DNA of 64,000 bases from Pseudomonas marginalis (GTDB lineage: Bacteria; Pseudomonadota; Gammaproteobacteria; Pseudomonadales; Pseudomonadaceae): NCBI RefSeq assembly GCF_024169655.1, contig NZ_JALJWV010000001.1, positions 1,307,001-1,371,000 of the forward strand, in the 5' to 3' direction. Positions 1 through 7,253 of this stretch are shown in pieces; within the stretch, counting starts at the first letter, position 1, and every line of letters starts with the position of its first letter. Both the position numbers and the translations under genes were made by a program. The notes under the pieces are model-generated. The model saw nothing but the letters and a program-made list of their open reading frames with translations, had not been told where the DNA came from and made no database searches.

Positions 1-14
1 AGGCAGTATTTCAC

Positions 15-80
15 ACGCGGGAAGGAACCATTTTTGCCCTTGCTTCCACACAGGATTAGTCGACCGAGCGGTTCCCGCGT
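15..80. repeat. Spaced 9-bp inverted repeat upstream of the first small ORF
   Basis: The arms are ACGCGGGAA at 15-23 and TTCCCGCGT at 72-80, exact reverse complements separated by 48 bases. They lie 50 bases before the small ORF at 132. The pair could be an operator, a long-loop RNA stem or chance; no regulator is encoded nearby to connect it with. Confidence 0.3.
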
Positions 81-131
81 ATGAGATGCGGCGCAGTGAG
101 TTGGCTCTAATCTGAATAGGAAGGCATACAT

Positions 132-356
132 ATGTTTATACCGTTACCGATACTGGTGATACCGAAGATACTGAACATGGCGAGCGCGATGTCCGGGCTT
201 GGAAATATGTTTGGACAGAATCAGTCAAACACCAATCGCGATATCAATATTAATATCAACAACGATAACCATAACTTCAATGCGTCGTCGTCCAGCTCTC
301 ATAGCGCGCACATGTTTCACTCGGCCGCCCGACGAGCTTCGCACATCCACTATTGA
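132..356 (+). CDS. Small Asn/Ser/His-rich hypothetical protein (74 aa)
   Basis: I do not recognise this protein. The ATG at 132 is preceded by AGGAAGG at a suitable distance, so translation is plausible. Residues 1-25 are hydrophobic and neutral (MFIPLPILVIPKIL, then small Gly/Ala/Ser residues). Residues 33-50 are a low-complexity Asn/Ile/Asp stretch, 51-56 a serine run, and the C-terminus has several histidines (HSAH, MFHSA, HIHY). The middle of the gene (about 236-285) is AT-rich, using AAT, ATA and GAT codons, unlike the GC-rich neighbours, which suggests foreign origin or weak selection. It stands alone and is followed by a bidirectional terminator. It could be a small secreted or metal-binding peptide, or a spurious ORF. 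Confidence 0.45.
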   Translation: MFIPLPILVIPKILNMASAMSGLGNMFGQNQSNTNRDINININNDNHNFNASSSSSHSAHMFHSAARRASHIHY

Positions 357-432
357 GCCTATTCGTCAACGCCGCCGGGCGTGAGCGTGCGGCGCTTGGT
401 TCGGGGACTTGATAGACGGTTCGGCGAAAAAT

Positions 433-462
433 AAAGGCCCTGACGATGTCAGGGCCTTTTTT
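433..462. terminator. Bidirectional rho-independent terminator
   Basis: A 12-bp stem, AAAGGCCCTGAC at 433-444 and GTCAGGGCCTTT at 448-459, closes on a GAT loop and is flanked by A-rich and T-rich tracts. It lies between the convergent small ORF (+) and the DUF4197 gene (-) and can serve both. Confidence 0.9.
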
Positions 463-476
463 CAGCTCGTGTGGCG

Positions 477-1166
477 TTAAAGCGCGCCAAATACCTTCTT
501 CGCCAAACTGGTCGCCGCCGCCGCCGGATTTTTGCGAATCGTCTCTTCCTGCTGCGCAATCATCTTGAACAAACCATCCAGCGCTTGTTCCGTCACGTAG
601 TTTTCGACGGTGGCACTGTTGGCATCGACCGCGCCAAACGCTGCGGCCTTGCCTGCCAGGGCGTTGTACTGCTGGGCCACGCCGACCTTGTCGGTGGCGG
701 CCTTGACGATCGGCAGGAACTTGGCGCGGATGGCTTCGCGGCTGCTTTTGTTCAGGTACTGGGTGGCCGAGTCCTGGCCTCCGGTGAGGATGCCCTTGGC
801 GTCGGTCACGCTCATGTTTTTCACCGCGTTGACCAGGATTGGCTGGGCCTGGGTCACGGCGGTTTCAGCGGCTTTGTTCATGCTGGTTTCGAGCTGTTCG
901 ACCTGGTCACCCATGCCGAACATCTTCAGCTTGTCGGCGACTTTGCCCAGTTTTCCCGGCAGGCCGATCTTGACGTCGGGGTTGTTGCTGAAACCACCCG
1001 GTACACCCAGTTGTTTCACGGCGATCTGCGCGCCTTGGGTCAAAGCATCCTTGAGGCCGCCGGTGGCGTCGCCCTGGGACAGGCTGCCAAGGGACAGCGC
1101 CATGGCATTGGCACCGAGCAGCAGGCCGGCGCACAGGGCAGTGAGGCGAAGGGAATTACGGAGCAT
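477..1166 (-). CDS. DUF4197 family exported protein
   Basis: This 229-residue protein begins with a Sec signal peptide (MLRNSLRLTALCAGLLLGA, cleavage expected after NAMA near residue 22), so it is probably periplasmic. The mature part is alanine-rich and mostly helical; the pattern LKDALTQGAQIAVKQLG, then GGFSNNPDVKIGLPG, and later a GQDSATQYL segment is characteristic of DUF4197, a widespread proteobacterial family of unknown function. It lies 27 bases downstream of the YbaY-like lipoprotein gene and is the last gene of a leftward set starting with plsB, ending at the terminator at 433-462. An envelope role is inferred only from the signal peptide and neighbours. Confidence 0.85.
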   Translation of the reverse strand: MLRNSLRLTALCAGLLLGANAMALSLGSLSQGDATGGLKDALTQGAQIAVKQLGVPGGFSNNPDVKIGLPGKLGKVADKLKMFGMGDQVEQLETSMNKAAETAVTQAQPILVNAVKNMSVTDAKGILTGGQDSATQYLNKSSREAIRAKFLPIVKAATDKVGVAQQYNALAGKAAAFGAVDANSATVENYVTEQALDGLFKMIAQQEETIRKNPAAAATSLAKKVFGAL

Positions 1167-1193
1167 GGACGCTTCCTTATGATCTGCAAATAA

Positions 1194-1595
1194 TCAGTGT
1201 GCGACCGCGTCAACCCGCAGGCGCAGCGGTTGGGAGTCTTGACCATTGAGTTGCACGGCGTGCCGCTCGGTGGTGATAAACAGTAGCTTGCCGTCTACTT
1301 CGATGCGAGCGCTGACCGAGTAACTGTGGCCCGGCTTGACCTGGGCCGGGTCGTAGCTCAAGTGGAACGGCAGCGGCACCTGGCCTTTGACCGGGCCTTT
1401 CTGCTCGGCCAGGGTCACGGCCGGAGCGTCCATCAGCGATACGTCCTGCAGGCTGACGCTCAAGATGGCCGTCGGCGGCAGCGCGATGCGTTGCAGGTAG
1501 AACACTTCGCCATCAAGGCTGGCCTTGGGCGCGGGGTTCATCGAATGACAGGCTCCGAGCAGGGCGGTCAGGCCCAGGAGGATGATCTTTTTCAT
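1194..1595 (-). CDS. YbaY-family lipoprotein
   Basis: The protein is 133 residues from the ATG at 1595, chosen because AGGAG lies 8 bases upstream; an upstream in-frame codon at 1613 adds only MKRSCT and would spoil the signal peptide. Residues 1-16 form a lipoprotein signal ending in the lipobox LGAC, with the acylated Cys near residue 16. The mature domain is a single beta-rich YbaY/pilotin-like fold: the stretch LPPTAILSVSLQDVSLMDAP followed by VPLPFHLSYDPAQVKPGHSY is typical of the family. It is expected to be anchored in the outer or inner membrane; exact role unknown. It lies 50 bases downstream of plsB and 27 bases upstream of the DUF4197 gene, probably co-transcribed. Confidence 0.85.
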   Translation of the reverse strand: MKKIILLGLTALLGACHSMNPAPKASLDGEVFYLQRIALPPTAILSVSLQDVSLMDAPAVTLAEQKGPVKGQVPLPFHLSYDPAQVKPGHSYSVSARIEVDGKLLFITTERHAVQLNGQDSQPLRLRVDAVAH

Positions 1596-1645
1596 GGTGC
1601 AGCTCCTTTTCAACGGCGCCGTAACCCAACGACGCCTTATTCAAT

Positions 1646-4147
1646 CTAGCGGCTTTCTTCAGGGTTGGGGGCTTCGACCGCGCCGTCGACGCGGTGCAGG
1701 GCAACCTGGCGGATCGACAGGCGAATCTCAGCCGGCAGCACCCGTTTCGCCGCGCCTTCAGCCAGTTCACCGAGTTGGTCGTGATAGCTCAACTTGCCGG
1801 CTTCGTCGCGGCGCAGCACATCTTGCTCCAGCAACGTCTGAATAAAATGTCGGAAAAGGCTCTTGTCGAAGAACTCCGGGGCGTTGAGGCCATGCAGGAT
1901 CGATAGGCGTTGGGCCATGATCGTACACAGGTCTTCCAGCTCTTCGGCGCTGATGCTGCTCTGGCCGCTGTTGAGCAGCAGCGAGATCGCCATGTAGAAG
2001 CGTTGCAGGGTCTGGGCGATGCTTTTGGACAGCAGTGTCAGCAGCACAAAGTGCCGCGAACTTGGCGCCGGGCGCAGGTACACGTTGTTCTCGAAGCGCA
2101 GCAGGCCTTGTTCGACAAACGCCTCCAGCCACTGGTCGATCACCGTGTCCAGTTCCTCCATCGACCAGCGGATAAACAGCTCCGATTGCAGGTACGGGTA
2201 CAGCGCATGGGTGTAGCGCAGAATCTGCTCACGGCTCATGCGCGAGCTGCTCTGGAAGAAACTTGCCAGCAGCGCCGGCAAGGCAAAGATATGCAGCACG
2301 TTATTGCGGTAGTAGGTCATCAGGACGGCGTTTTGCTCGTCCAGGTACAGAATCTTGCCGAGGGCATCGCTCTGTTCCGACAGCAGGTTCATGTCCTTGA
2401 CGTGCTTGATCAGCGCCATGCCATCACCCTCGGGCAGGGTGGTATGGGGCGAGTAGGGCACACGGCGCAGCAGCGCCAGGTACAGGTCCAACTGGCGGGC
2501 CATGGCCTGTTCATCCAGGGCCAGGCGCGTGGTCGACAGCAACGCCAGGGCCACCAGGTTCACCGGGTTGATCGCTGCCGCTTCGTTCAAATGGCGCGCC
2601 ACCTGTTCGCTGAGGCGGTTGGTGGTTTGGTTGAGCCACTCCGGTTTGTAGTGGGGCCCCAGTTCCTGGGCGCGCCAGCCCGGTTGCTCGGCGTCGAGGA
2701 ATTGCGCCAGTTTGATCGGTTCACCGAAGTTGACGGCGACCTGGCCAAAACGCTGCTTGAGCGCACCGATCACCTTGAAAATATCGAAGATCGACTCTTT
2801 CTTCTTGCTCGCGCCGCGCAACTCGCCGAGGTAGGTGCGGCCTTCGAGCACTCGCTCATAGCCGATATACACCGGCACGAACACGATCGGCATACGCGAG
2901 GAACGCAGGAAGCTGCGCAACGTGATCGCCAGCATGCCGGTTTTCGGTTGCAGCATGCGCCCGGTGCGCGAGCGTCCGCCTTCGACGAAGTACTCCACCG
3001 GGAAACCCTTGGTGAACAGGGTGTGCAGGTACTCGTTGAACACCGAGGTGTACAGCGGGTTGCCCTTGAAGGTGCGCCGCATGAAAAACGCACCGCCGCG
3101 GCGCAGCAGGCTGCCGATCACCGGCATGTTCAGGTTGATGCCGGCGGCAACGTGCGGCGGGGTCAGGCCGTTCTTGAACAGCAGGTAGGACAGCAGCAGG
3201 TAGTCGATGTGGCTACGGTGACAGGGCACGTAGATCACTTCGTAACCCTGGGCAACCTTTTGCACACCCTCGATGTTATTGACCTTGATGCCGTCGTAGA
3301 TCTTGTTCCAGAACCAGCTCAGCACCACTTCCAGGAAGCGGATCGCGGTGTAGGTGTAGTCCGAGGCAATTTCATTGCCGTAGCGCAGCGCCTGGGCTTT
3401 GGCTTTTTCCGGGCTGATCTTCTCGCGTTCGGCTTCATCGAGGATGGCCTGGCGCACCAGCGGCATGTTTACCAGGCCCTTCACCAGATTCCGGCGGTGC
3501 GACAGGTCGGGGCCGATCACTGCGGTTTTCAGGTTGCGAAAGTGTACGCGCAGGATGCGTTGGGCCATGCGCACGGTGCGTTCGTGGCCTTTATTGTGCT
3601 CGATCAATTCACGCAGGTTGATTGGCGCGGAGAATTGCACGCGGGTCTTGCGCCCGAGGATCAGGATGCTCAGCAGCCGGCGCAGGCGCCCGGTGACGGC
3701 CCAGCTGTCGGCGAACAGCAGTTTCCAGGGGCTGGACTCGCTGTCGGGCGACTGCCCCCAGAACACGCTGACCGGAATGATTTGTGCATTCTCTTGTGCG
3801 TGGGCGCTGAGGGTGTTGACCAGGCGGGTCAGCGTGGGCGGCGCGCCGCGTTTGTCCTGGCGGCCGAGCCAGTCGGGCTCCGGCGTGAGGTAGAAGAACG
3901 CCGCGGGTTCCAGCAACGGGCCGACCGCTACCGGCAGCACCGGGCGCGGCAGGCCGGCCTTGGTGCACTCGGTATCGACCACGGCCAATTCGGTGAGCGA
4001 GGGTGATTGCAGGACGTAGAACACCGGCCGGCTGCGGTCGAGGTTAAGGGTAAGGGACGACTGGTTGATCGTCTCTGAGCGAACCCAGAGGTACAACAGT
4101 CGACGCAAGGTGCCAAACACCAGACGGCGGAACGGGGAGCGGGTCAT
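1646..4147 (-). CDS. plsB: Glycerol-3-phosphate 1-O-acyltransferase PlsB
   Basis: PlsB acylates sn-glycerol 3-phosphate at position 1 using acyl-CoA or acyl-ACP, the first step of phospholipid synthesis, at the inner membrane. The 833-residue length fits the family (E. coli about 807). The acyltransferase signature HX4D is HRSHID near residues 308-313, followed by the glycerol-3-phosphate binding blocks [13 protein letters not shown] and [12 protein letters not shown]. The long N-terminal (1-280) and C-terminal extensions are the usual PlsB flanks. It starts a leftward set with the YbaY-like lipoprotein and the DUF4197 protein, and is divergent from the cold-shock gene at 4328, with 180 bases between them. 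Confidence 0.97.
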   Translation of the reverse strand: MTRSPFRRLVFGTLRRLLYLWVRSETINQSSLTLNLDRSRPVFYVLQSPSLTELAVVDTECTKAGLPRPVLPVAVGPLLEPAAFFYLTPEPDWLGRQDKRGAPPTLTRLVNTLSAHAQENAQIIPVSVFWGQSPDSESSPWKLLFADSWAVTGRLRRLLSILILGRKTRVQFSAPINLRELIEHNKGHERTVRMAQRILRVHFRNLKTAVIGPDLSHRRNLVKGLVNMPLVRQAILDEAEREKISPEKAKAQALRYGNEIASDYTYTAIRFLEVVLSWFWNKIYDGIKVNNIEGVQKVAQGYEVIYVPCHRSHIDYLLLSYLLFKNGLTPPHVAAGINLNMPVIGSLLRRGGAFFMRRTFKGNPLYTSVFNEYLHTLFTKGFPVEYFVEGGRSRTGRMLQPKTGMLAITLRSFLRSSRMPIVFVPVYIGYERVLEGRTYLGELRGASKKKESIFDIFKVIGALKQRFGQVAVNFGEPIKLAQFLDAEQPGWRAQELGPHYKPEWLNQTTNRLSEQVARHLNEAAAINPVNLVALALLSTTRLALDEQAMARQLDLYLALLRRVPYSPHTTLPEGDGMALIKHVKDMNLLSEQSDALGKILYLDEQNAVLMTYYRNNVLHIFALPALLASFFQSSSRMSREQILRYTHALYPYLQSELFIRWSMEELDTVIDQWLEAFVEQGLLRFENNVYLRPAPSSRHFVLLTLLSKSIAQTLQRFYMAISLLLNSGQSSISAEELEDLCTIMAQRLSILHGLNAPEFFDKSLFRHFIQTLLEQDVLRRDEAGKLSYHDQLGELAEGAAKRVLPAEIRLSIRQVALHRVDGAVEAPNPEESR

Positions 4148-4247
4148 AGGCGAGCTGCTTCAAGTGGAAAAAACCGAGCAGGTGCTCGGGCGGGTAGTGT
4201 GCCGTATTCGCCGAAAATCGGCAAAAAAGCAGCGATGTAAAGTTGAG

Positions 4248-4275
4248 TTGATCGTTTTTGCGCCTGTCTTATACT
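4248..4275 (+). promoter_or_regulatory. Sigma70-type promoter for the cold-shock gene
   Basis: TTGATC (4248-4253) and TATACT (4270-4275) are separated by 16 bases, close to consensus. Transcription would begin near 4282 and give a leader of about 45 bases before the ATG at 4328, shorter than the leader of E. coli cspA, so strong RNA-thermosensor control is less likely here. Confidence 0.7.
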
Positions 4276-4327
4276 CGGCAGTTCAACGCGACTGACTCAA
4301 CAATAACAATCATGTGGGAGTGAACAG

Positions 4328-4537
4328 ATGACAACGCGCGAAACCGGTAATGTGAAGTGGTTCAACGATGCCAAGGGCTATGGCTTTATTCAGCGTGAAG
4401 ACGGCAAGGATGTGTTTGTACACTACCGCGCCATTCGCGGTGAAGGCCACCGTTCCCTGGCTGAAGGCCAGCAGGTGGAGTACGCCGTGGTGAGCGGCGA
4501 GAAGGGCTTGCAGGCGGAGGATGTGGTTGGTTTGTAA
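4328..4537 (+). CDS. Cold-shock domain protein (CspA family)
   Basis: This 69-residue protein is a single cold-shock domain (OB fold) that binds single-stranded RNA/DNA. RNP1 is KGYGFIQ near residues 17-23 and RNP2 is DVFVHY near 29-34; the N-terminal [15 protein letters not shown] is diagnostic. Unlike classical CspA, RNP2 is followed by [14 protein letters not shown], a variant frequent in a second class of Pseudomonas cold-shock genes. In P. aeruginosa a similar gene (PA1159, from memory) also sits next to the rlmA/dapE region, so the neighbourhood is conserved. A second cold-shock gene lies at 62234-62443 on the other strand. A GTGGGAG sequence at 4314-4320 is the ribosome site. Confidence 0.95.
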   Translation: MTTRETGNVKWFNDAKGYGFIQREDGKDVFVHYRAIRGEGHRSLAEGQQVEYAVVSGEKGLQAEDVVGL

Positions 4538-4560
4538 TGCGGATTTTTGTTACACCGTAG

Positions 4561-4605
4561 AACCCATGTGGGAGGGGGCAAGCCCTCCCACATTTTGATT
4601 GGGTT
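4561..4605. terminator. REP-like palindrome acting as bidirectional terminator
   Basis: ATGTGGGAGGG at the left and CCCTCCCACAT at the right (4566-4593) form a near-perfect hairpin, followed by TTTT. Outer arms AACCCA (4561) and TGGGTT (4600) extend the stem. The GTGGGAGGGGGC core belongs to the same REP family as the elements at 46989 and 62062. It lies between the convergent cold-shock gene and the leftward gene at 4618. Confidence 0.75.
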
Positions 4606-4617
4606 CACACATTCAGA

Positions 4618-4995
4618 TCAGGTGGTTTTCCAGGTGATCTGCTCTTCACCGTCTGTGCTGATGCGAATCCAGGTGTCGGCGCTTTCCTCACCTTCTTCCT
4701 CTACCCAACTGCCCGGCGCGCAACGCACTTCAACGTTCAGCGCGGCAAAGGCGGCGCGGGCGCAGGCGATGTCGTCTTCCCACGGGGTCTGGTCGCTTTC
4801 CAGGAACAGGCTGTTCCATTTGCCTACGGCCTTGGGCAGCCAGGTCACCGGCACGTCGCCGGCCTTGCACTTGTAGGTCTGGCCGCGCTGGACCCAGGCG
4901 GAGCAAGGACCCAGGGCGGCGCCCAGCCAGGCGGCGATGGCCTTGTGGTCGACGTCGGCGTCCTTCAGGTAAATCTCGATATCAGGTTGGCGCAT
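4618..4995 (-). CDS. Conserved hypothetical protein next to rlmA (PA1160-like)
   Basis: I cannot assign a function. The start at 4995 is chosen because GAGGAA lies 7 bases upstream; the frame stays open far upstream but that region overlaps rlmA. The 125-residue product begins MRQPDIEIYLKDADV and is acidic, with a tryptophan-rich middle (LPKAVGKWNSLFLESDQTPW) and no signal peptide or membrane segment, so it is probably cytoplasmic. It lies 71 bases downstream of rlmA on the same strand, and the equivalent gene order (cold-shock, this protein, rlmA, dapE) occurs in P. aeruginosa as I recall, so it is likely a conserved Pseudomonas gene of this operon. Confidence 0.8.
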   Translation of the reverse strand: MRQPDIEIYLKDADVDHKAIAAWLGAALGPCSAWVQRGQTYKCKAGDVPVTWLPKAVGKWNSLFLESDQTPWEDDIACARAAFAALNVEVRCAPGSWVEEEGEESADTWIRISTDGEEQITWKTT

Positions 4996-5066
4996 GGATG
5001 TTCCTCGTTGCGGGATTCGAAAATCCATTCGCGGATTCAGGGTGGGCGTAGTGCCCGAAAAGTCGG

Positions 5067-5876
5067 TTATTGAAGCACGAAATAGTCGTAGCGCATCGAT
5101 ACGCTGACCAGTAGCGGTTCGACGGCCTCGATCACCTCGGTGCGGCGCTCGGCGCTGGCGCGCCAGCCGTGGGGCGTCATGGCCAGCAGGTTGGCGCGGT
5201 CCTTCGGTTCCGCCAGGCTCAGCGTGAACTCGAGGGTTTCGCTGTGCGCAAGGCTCATGCCGTCCGGCACCAGGGCCAGGTGTTTGTCGTCGGTGTACTC
5301 GCGCACTTCGTCGTACAAGCGCTCGCGCAGCTCCATCAGGTGGCCGCGGGTCGGGCCGACTTTCATCAAGCCGCCGCCGGGGCTGAGCAGGCGTTTGGCC
5401 TCTTGCCAGTCCAACGGGCTGAACACGCTGGCGAGAAACTGGCAACTGGCATCGGCCAACGGCACGCGGGCCATGCTGGCGATCAACCAGGTCAGCGCCG
5501 GGTTGCGCTTGCACGCACGCTTGACCGCTTCCTTGGAAATATCCAGGGCATAGCCGTCGGCGTGGGGCAGGGCGTCGGCGATTTGGGCGGTGTAGTAACC
5601 CTCGCCACAGCCGATGTCCACCCAGCGCTGCGGTGCTTGTTGCGCGGCCAGTTGTGCCAGGCGCTTGGCCACCGGGGCATAGTGCCCGGCGTTGAGGAAG
5701 TCGCGGCGCGCCTCGACCATGGCGAGGTTATCGCCCGGGTCGCGGCTGTTTTTATGCTGCACCGGCAACAGGTTCAGGTAACCCTGGCGCGCGCGGTCGA
5801 AACGGTGCCCGGCCGGGCACGCCACGCCATTGTCCACCGCGTTGAGCGGTGCGCTGCAAATGGGACAGGCCAGCAT
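5067..5876 (-). CDS. rlmA: 23S rRNA (guanine745-N1)-methyltransferase
   Basis: RlmA methylates N1 of G745 in helix 35 of 23S rRNA using S-adenosylmethionine. The 269-residue protein starts with a zinc-finger, CPICSAPL (residues 4-11) with a second pair CPAGH (about 19-23), as in E. coli RlmA. A SAM-binding class I methyltransferase follows: motif I is WVDIGCGEGYYT near residues 87-98, and SPGGGLMKVGPTRGHL lies in the later part of the fold. Its ATG at 5876 shares one base with the stop codon of dapE (TGATG), so translation is coupled. A longer open frame extends upstream but overlaps dapE and lacks the zinc-finger start, so it is not used. Confidence 0.93.
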   Translation of the reverse strand: MLACPICSAPLNAVDNGVACPAGHRFDRARQGYLNLLPVQHKNSRDPGDNLAMVEARRDFLNAGHYAPVAKRLAQLAAQQAPQRWVDIGCGEGYYTAQIADALPHADGYALDISKEAVKRACKRNPALTWLIASMARVPLADASCQFLASVFSPLDWQEAKRLLSPGGGLMKVGPTRGHLMELRERLYDEVREYTDDKHLALVPDGMSLAHSETLEFTLSLAEPKDRANLLAMTPHGWRASAERRTEVIEAVEPLLVSVSMRYDYFVLQ

Positions 5877-7027
5877 CAGGCGAGCAACTTGATCAGGGTC
5901 TGGTAGTAGATCTCGGTCAGCACGTCGAGGTCGCTGGCCAGAATGCGCTCGTTGACCTGATGGATCGTCGCGTTGACCGGGCCCAACTCGACCACCTGGG
6001 TGCCCAGGGTCGCAATGAAGCGCCCGTCGGACGTGCCACCGCTGGTGGACGCCTGGGTCTCGCGGCCAGTGATCGCCTTGATGCTGGCGGACACCGCATC
6101 GAGCAAGGCGCCCGGCTCGGTCAGGAACGGCAGGCCGGACAGCGCCCAGTCCACGTGCCAGTCCAGGCCGTGCTTGTCGAGGATCGCGGCGACGCGCTGT
6201 TGCAGGCCGTCCACGGTGGATTCGGTGGAGAAGCGGAAGTTGAACACCGCTGTCAGGTCGCCGGGGATCACGTTGGTGGCGCCGGTGCCGGCGTTGAGGT
6301 TGGAGATCTGGAAGCTGGTCGGCGGGAAGAAGCTGTTGCCGTCGTCCCAATGCTCGGCGGCCAGTTCAGCCAGTGCCGGGGCGGCCAGGTGGATCGGGTT
6401 CTTCGCCAGGTGCGGGTAGGCCACGTGACCTTGCACGCCGCGCACGGTCAGGGTGGCGCCGAGGGAGCCGCGACGGCCGTTCTTGACCACATCGCCGACC
6501 AGGCTGGTGCTGGATGGTTCGCCGACGATGCACCAGTCCAGACGCTCTTTGCGCGCGGCCAGGCGTTCGATCACGGCCTTGGTGCCGTGGTGCGCCGGGC
6601 CTTCTTCATCGCTGGTGATCAGAAAGGCCACCGAACCCTTGTGGTCCGGGTAGTCCTGCACAAAGCGCTCCGATGCCACCAGCATCGCCGCCAGGCTGCC
6701 TTTCATGTCCGCCGCGCCACGGCCGCAGAGCATGCCGTGGTCGTCGATCAGCGCGTCGAACGGGTCGTTCTGCCAGGCCTGCACCGGGCCGGTCGGGACC
6801 ACGTCGGTGTGACCGGCAAAGCACAGCACCGGGCCGGCGTGCTTGCCGTGGGTGGCCCAGAAGTTGTCCACGTTTTCGATGCGCATCGGCTCAAGCTGGA
6901 AACCGGCGTCGCCCAGGCGCTGCATCATCAGCTTTTGGCAATCGGCGTCGATCGGCGTCACCGAGGGGCGGCGGATCAGGTCGATGGCAAGTTGAAGGGT
7001 CGGCGAAAGGTCGGCATGGGCCGTCAT
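5876..7027 (-). CDS. dapE: Succinyl-diaminopimelate desuccinylase
   Basis: DapE hydrolyses N-succinyl-LL-2,6-diaminopimelate to LL-diaminopimelate and succinate in the lysine/peptidoglycan precursor pathway. The start at 7027 has GGAG 8-9 bases upstream and gives 383 residues, close to the usual 375-380; an upstream start at 7114 would run into the REP palindrome and is rejected. Metal-binding M20 motifs are visible: [12 protein letters not shown] (metal His, then catalytic Asp), [10 protein letters not shown], and SDEEGPA with the catalytic Glu pair; GGTSDGRF near residue 345 completes the site. It heads the dapE-rlmA-hypothetical operon. Other dap genes in this window (dapD, dapC) are at separate sites. 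Confidence 0.96.
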   Translation of the reverse strand: MTAHADLSPTLQLAIDLIRRPSVTPIDADCQKLMMQRLGDAGFQLEPMRIENVDNFWATHGKHAGPVLCFAGHTDVVPTGPVQAWQNDPFDALIDDHGMLCGRGAADMKGSLAAMLVASERFVQDYPDHKGSVAFLITSDEEGPAHHGTKAVIERLAARKERLDWCIVGEPSSTSLVGDVVKNGRRGSLGATLTVRGVQGHVAYPHLAKNPIHLAAPALAELAAEHWDDGNSFFPPTSFQISNLNAGTGATNVIPGDLTAVFNFRFSTESTVDGLQQRVAAILDKHGLDWHVDWALSGLPFLTEPGALLDAVSASIKAITGRETQASTSGGTSDGRFIATLGTQVVELGPVNATIHQVNERILASDLDVLTEIYYQTLIKLLA

Positions 7028-7066
7028 GGGAAACTCCGGAAATCGAGGCGGCGACGTTCTAATTGA

Positions 7067-7168
7067 CTGTAGGAGCGAGCGTGCTCGCGAAAAACGCAAG
7101 AGCACCGCGTTCATTCAAGATGTTCGCGTGATCGTTGACGATTTTCGCGAGCAAGCTCGCTCCTACAG
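7067..7168. repeat. REPIN (paired REP, GTAGGAGCGAGC family)
   Basis: Two inverted REP copies, CTGTAGGAGCGAGC at 7067-7080 and GCTCGCTCCTACAG at 7155-7168, flank about 74 bases. The left copy has GTGCTCGCG where the right mirrors CTTGCTCGCG, a single-base change. This matches the REPIN layout described for P. fluorescens, mobilised in trans by RAYT transposases (none is encoded here). It sits upstream of dapE in the gap shared with the glucan synthase gene. Confidence 0.85.
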
Positions 7169-7206
7169 TGATATGTGCAAGGCTTACAAAACGGCCGTTA
7201 TCTTAT

Positions 7207-7236
7207 AGCAAAACGGCGGCCAGAGGCCGCCGTTTA
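7207..7236 (-). terminator. Terminator of the glucan synthase gene
   Basis: An 11-bp perfect stem, AAACGGCGGCC at 7211-7221 and GGCCGCCGTTT at 7225-7235, with a 3-base loop. Read leftward it ends in GTTTTG just beyond the gene stop at 7254. Confidence 0.85.
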
Positions 7237-7253
7237 GTGCATTGCGCAAGTTT

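Noticed and set aside
1910..4006. A 698-residue plus-strand open frame opposite plsB
   Set aside because: plsB has complete acyltransferase motifs on the other strand, and the Gln/His/Arg-rich shadow has no family features.
5067..6350. Longer 427-residue form of rlmA
   Set aside because: The extension overlaps dapE and lies before the zinc-finger start CPICSAPL, so the start at 5876 is used.
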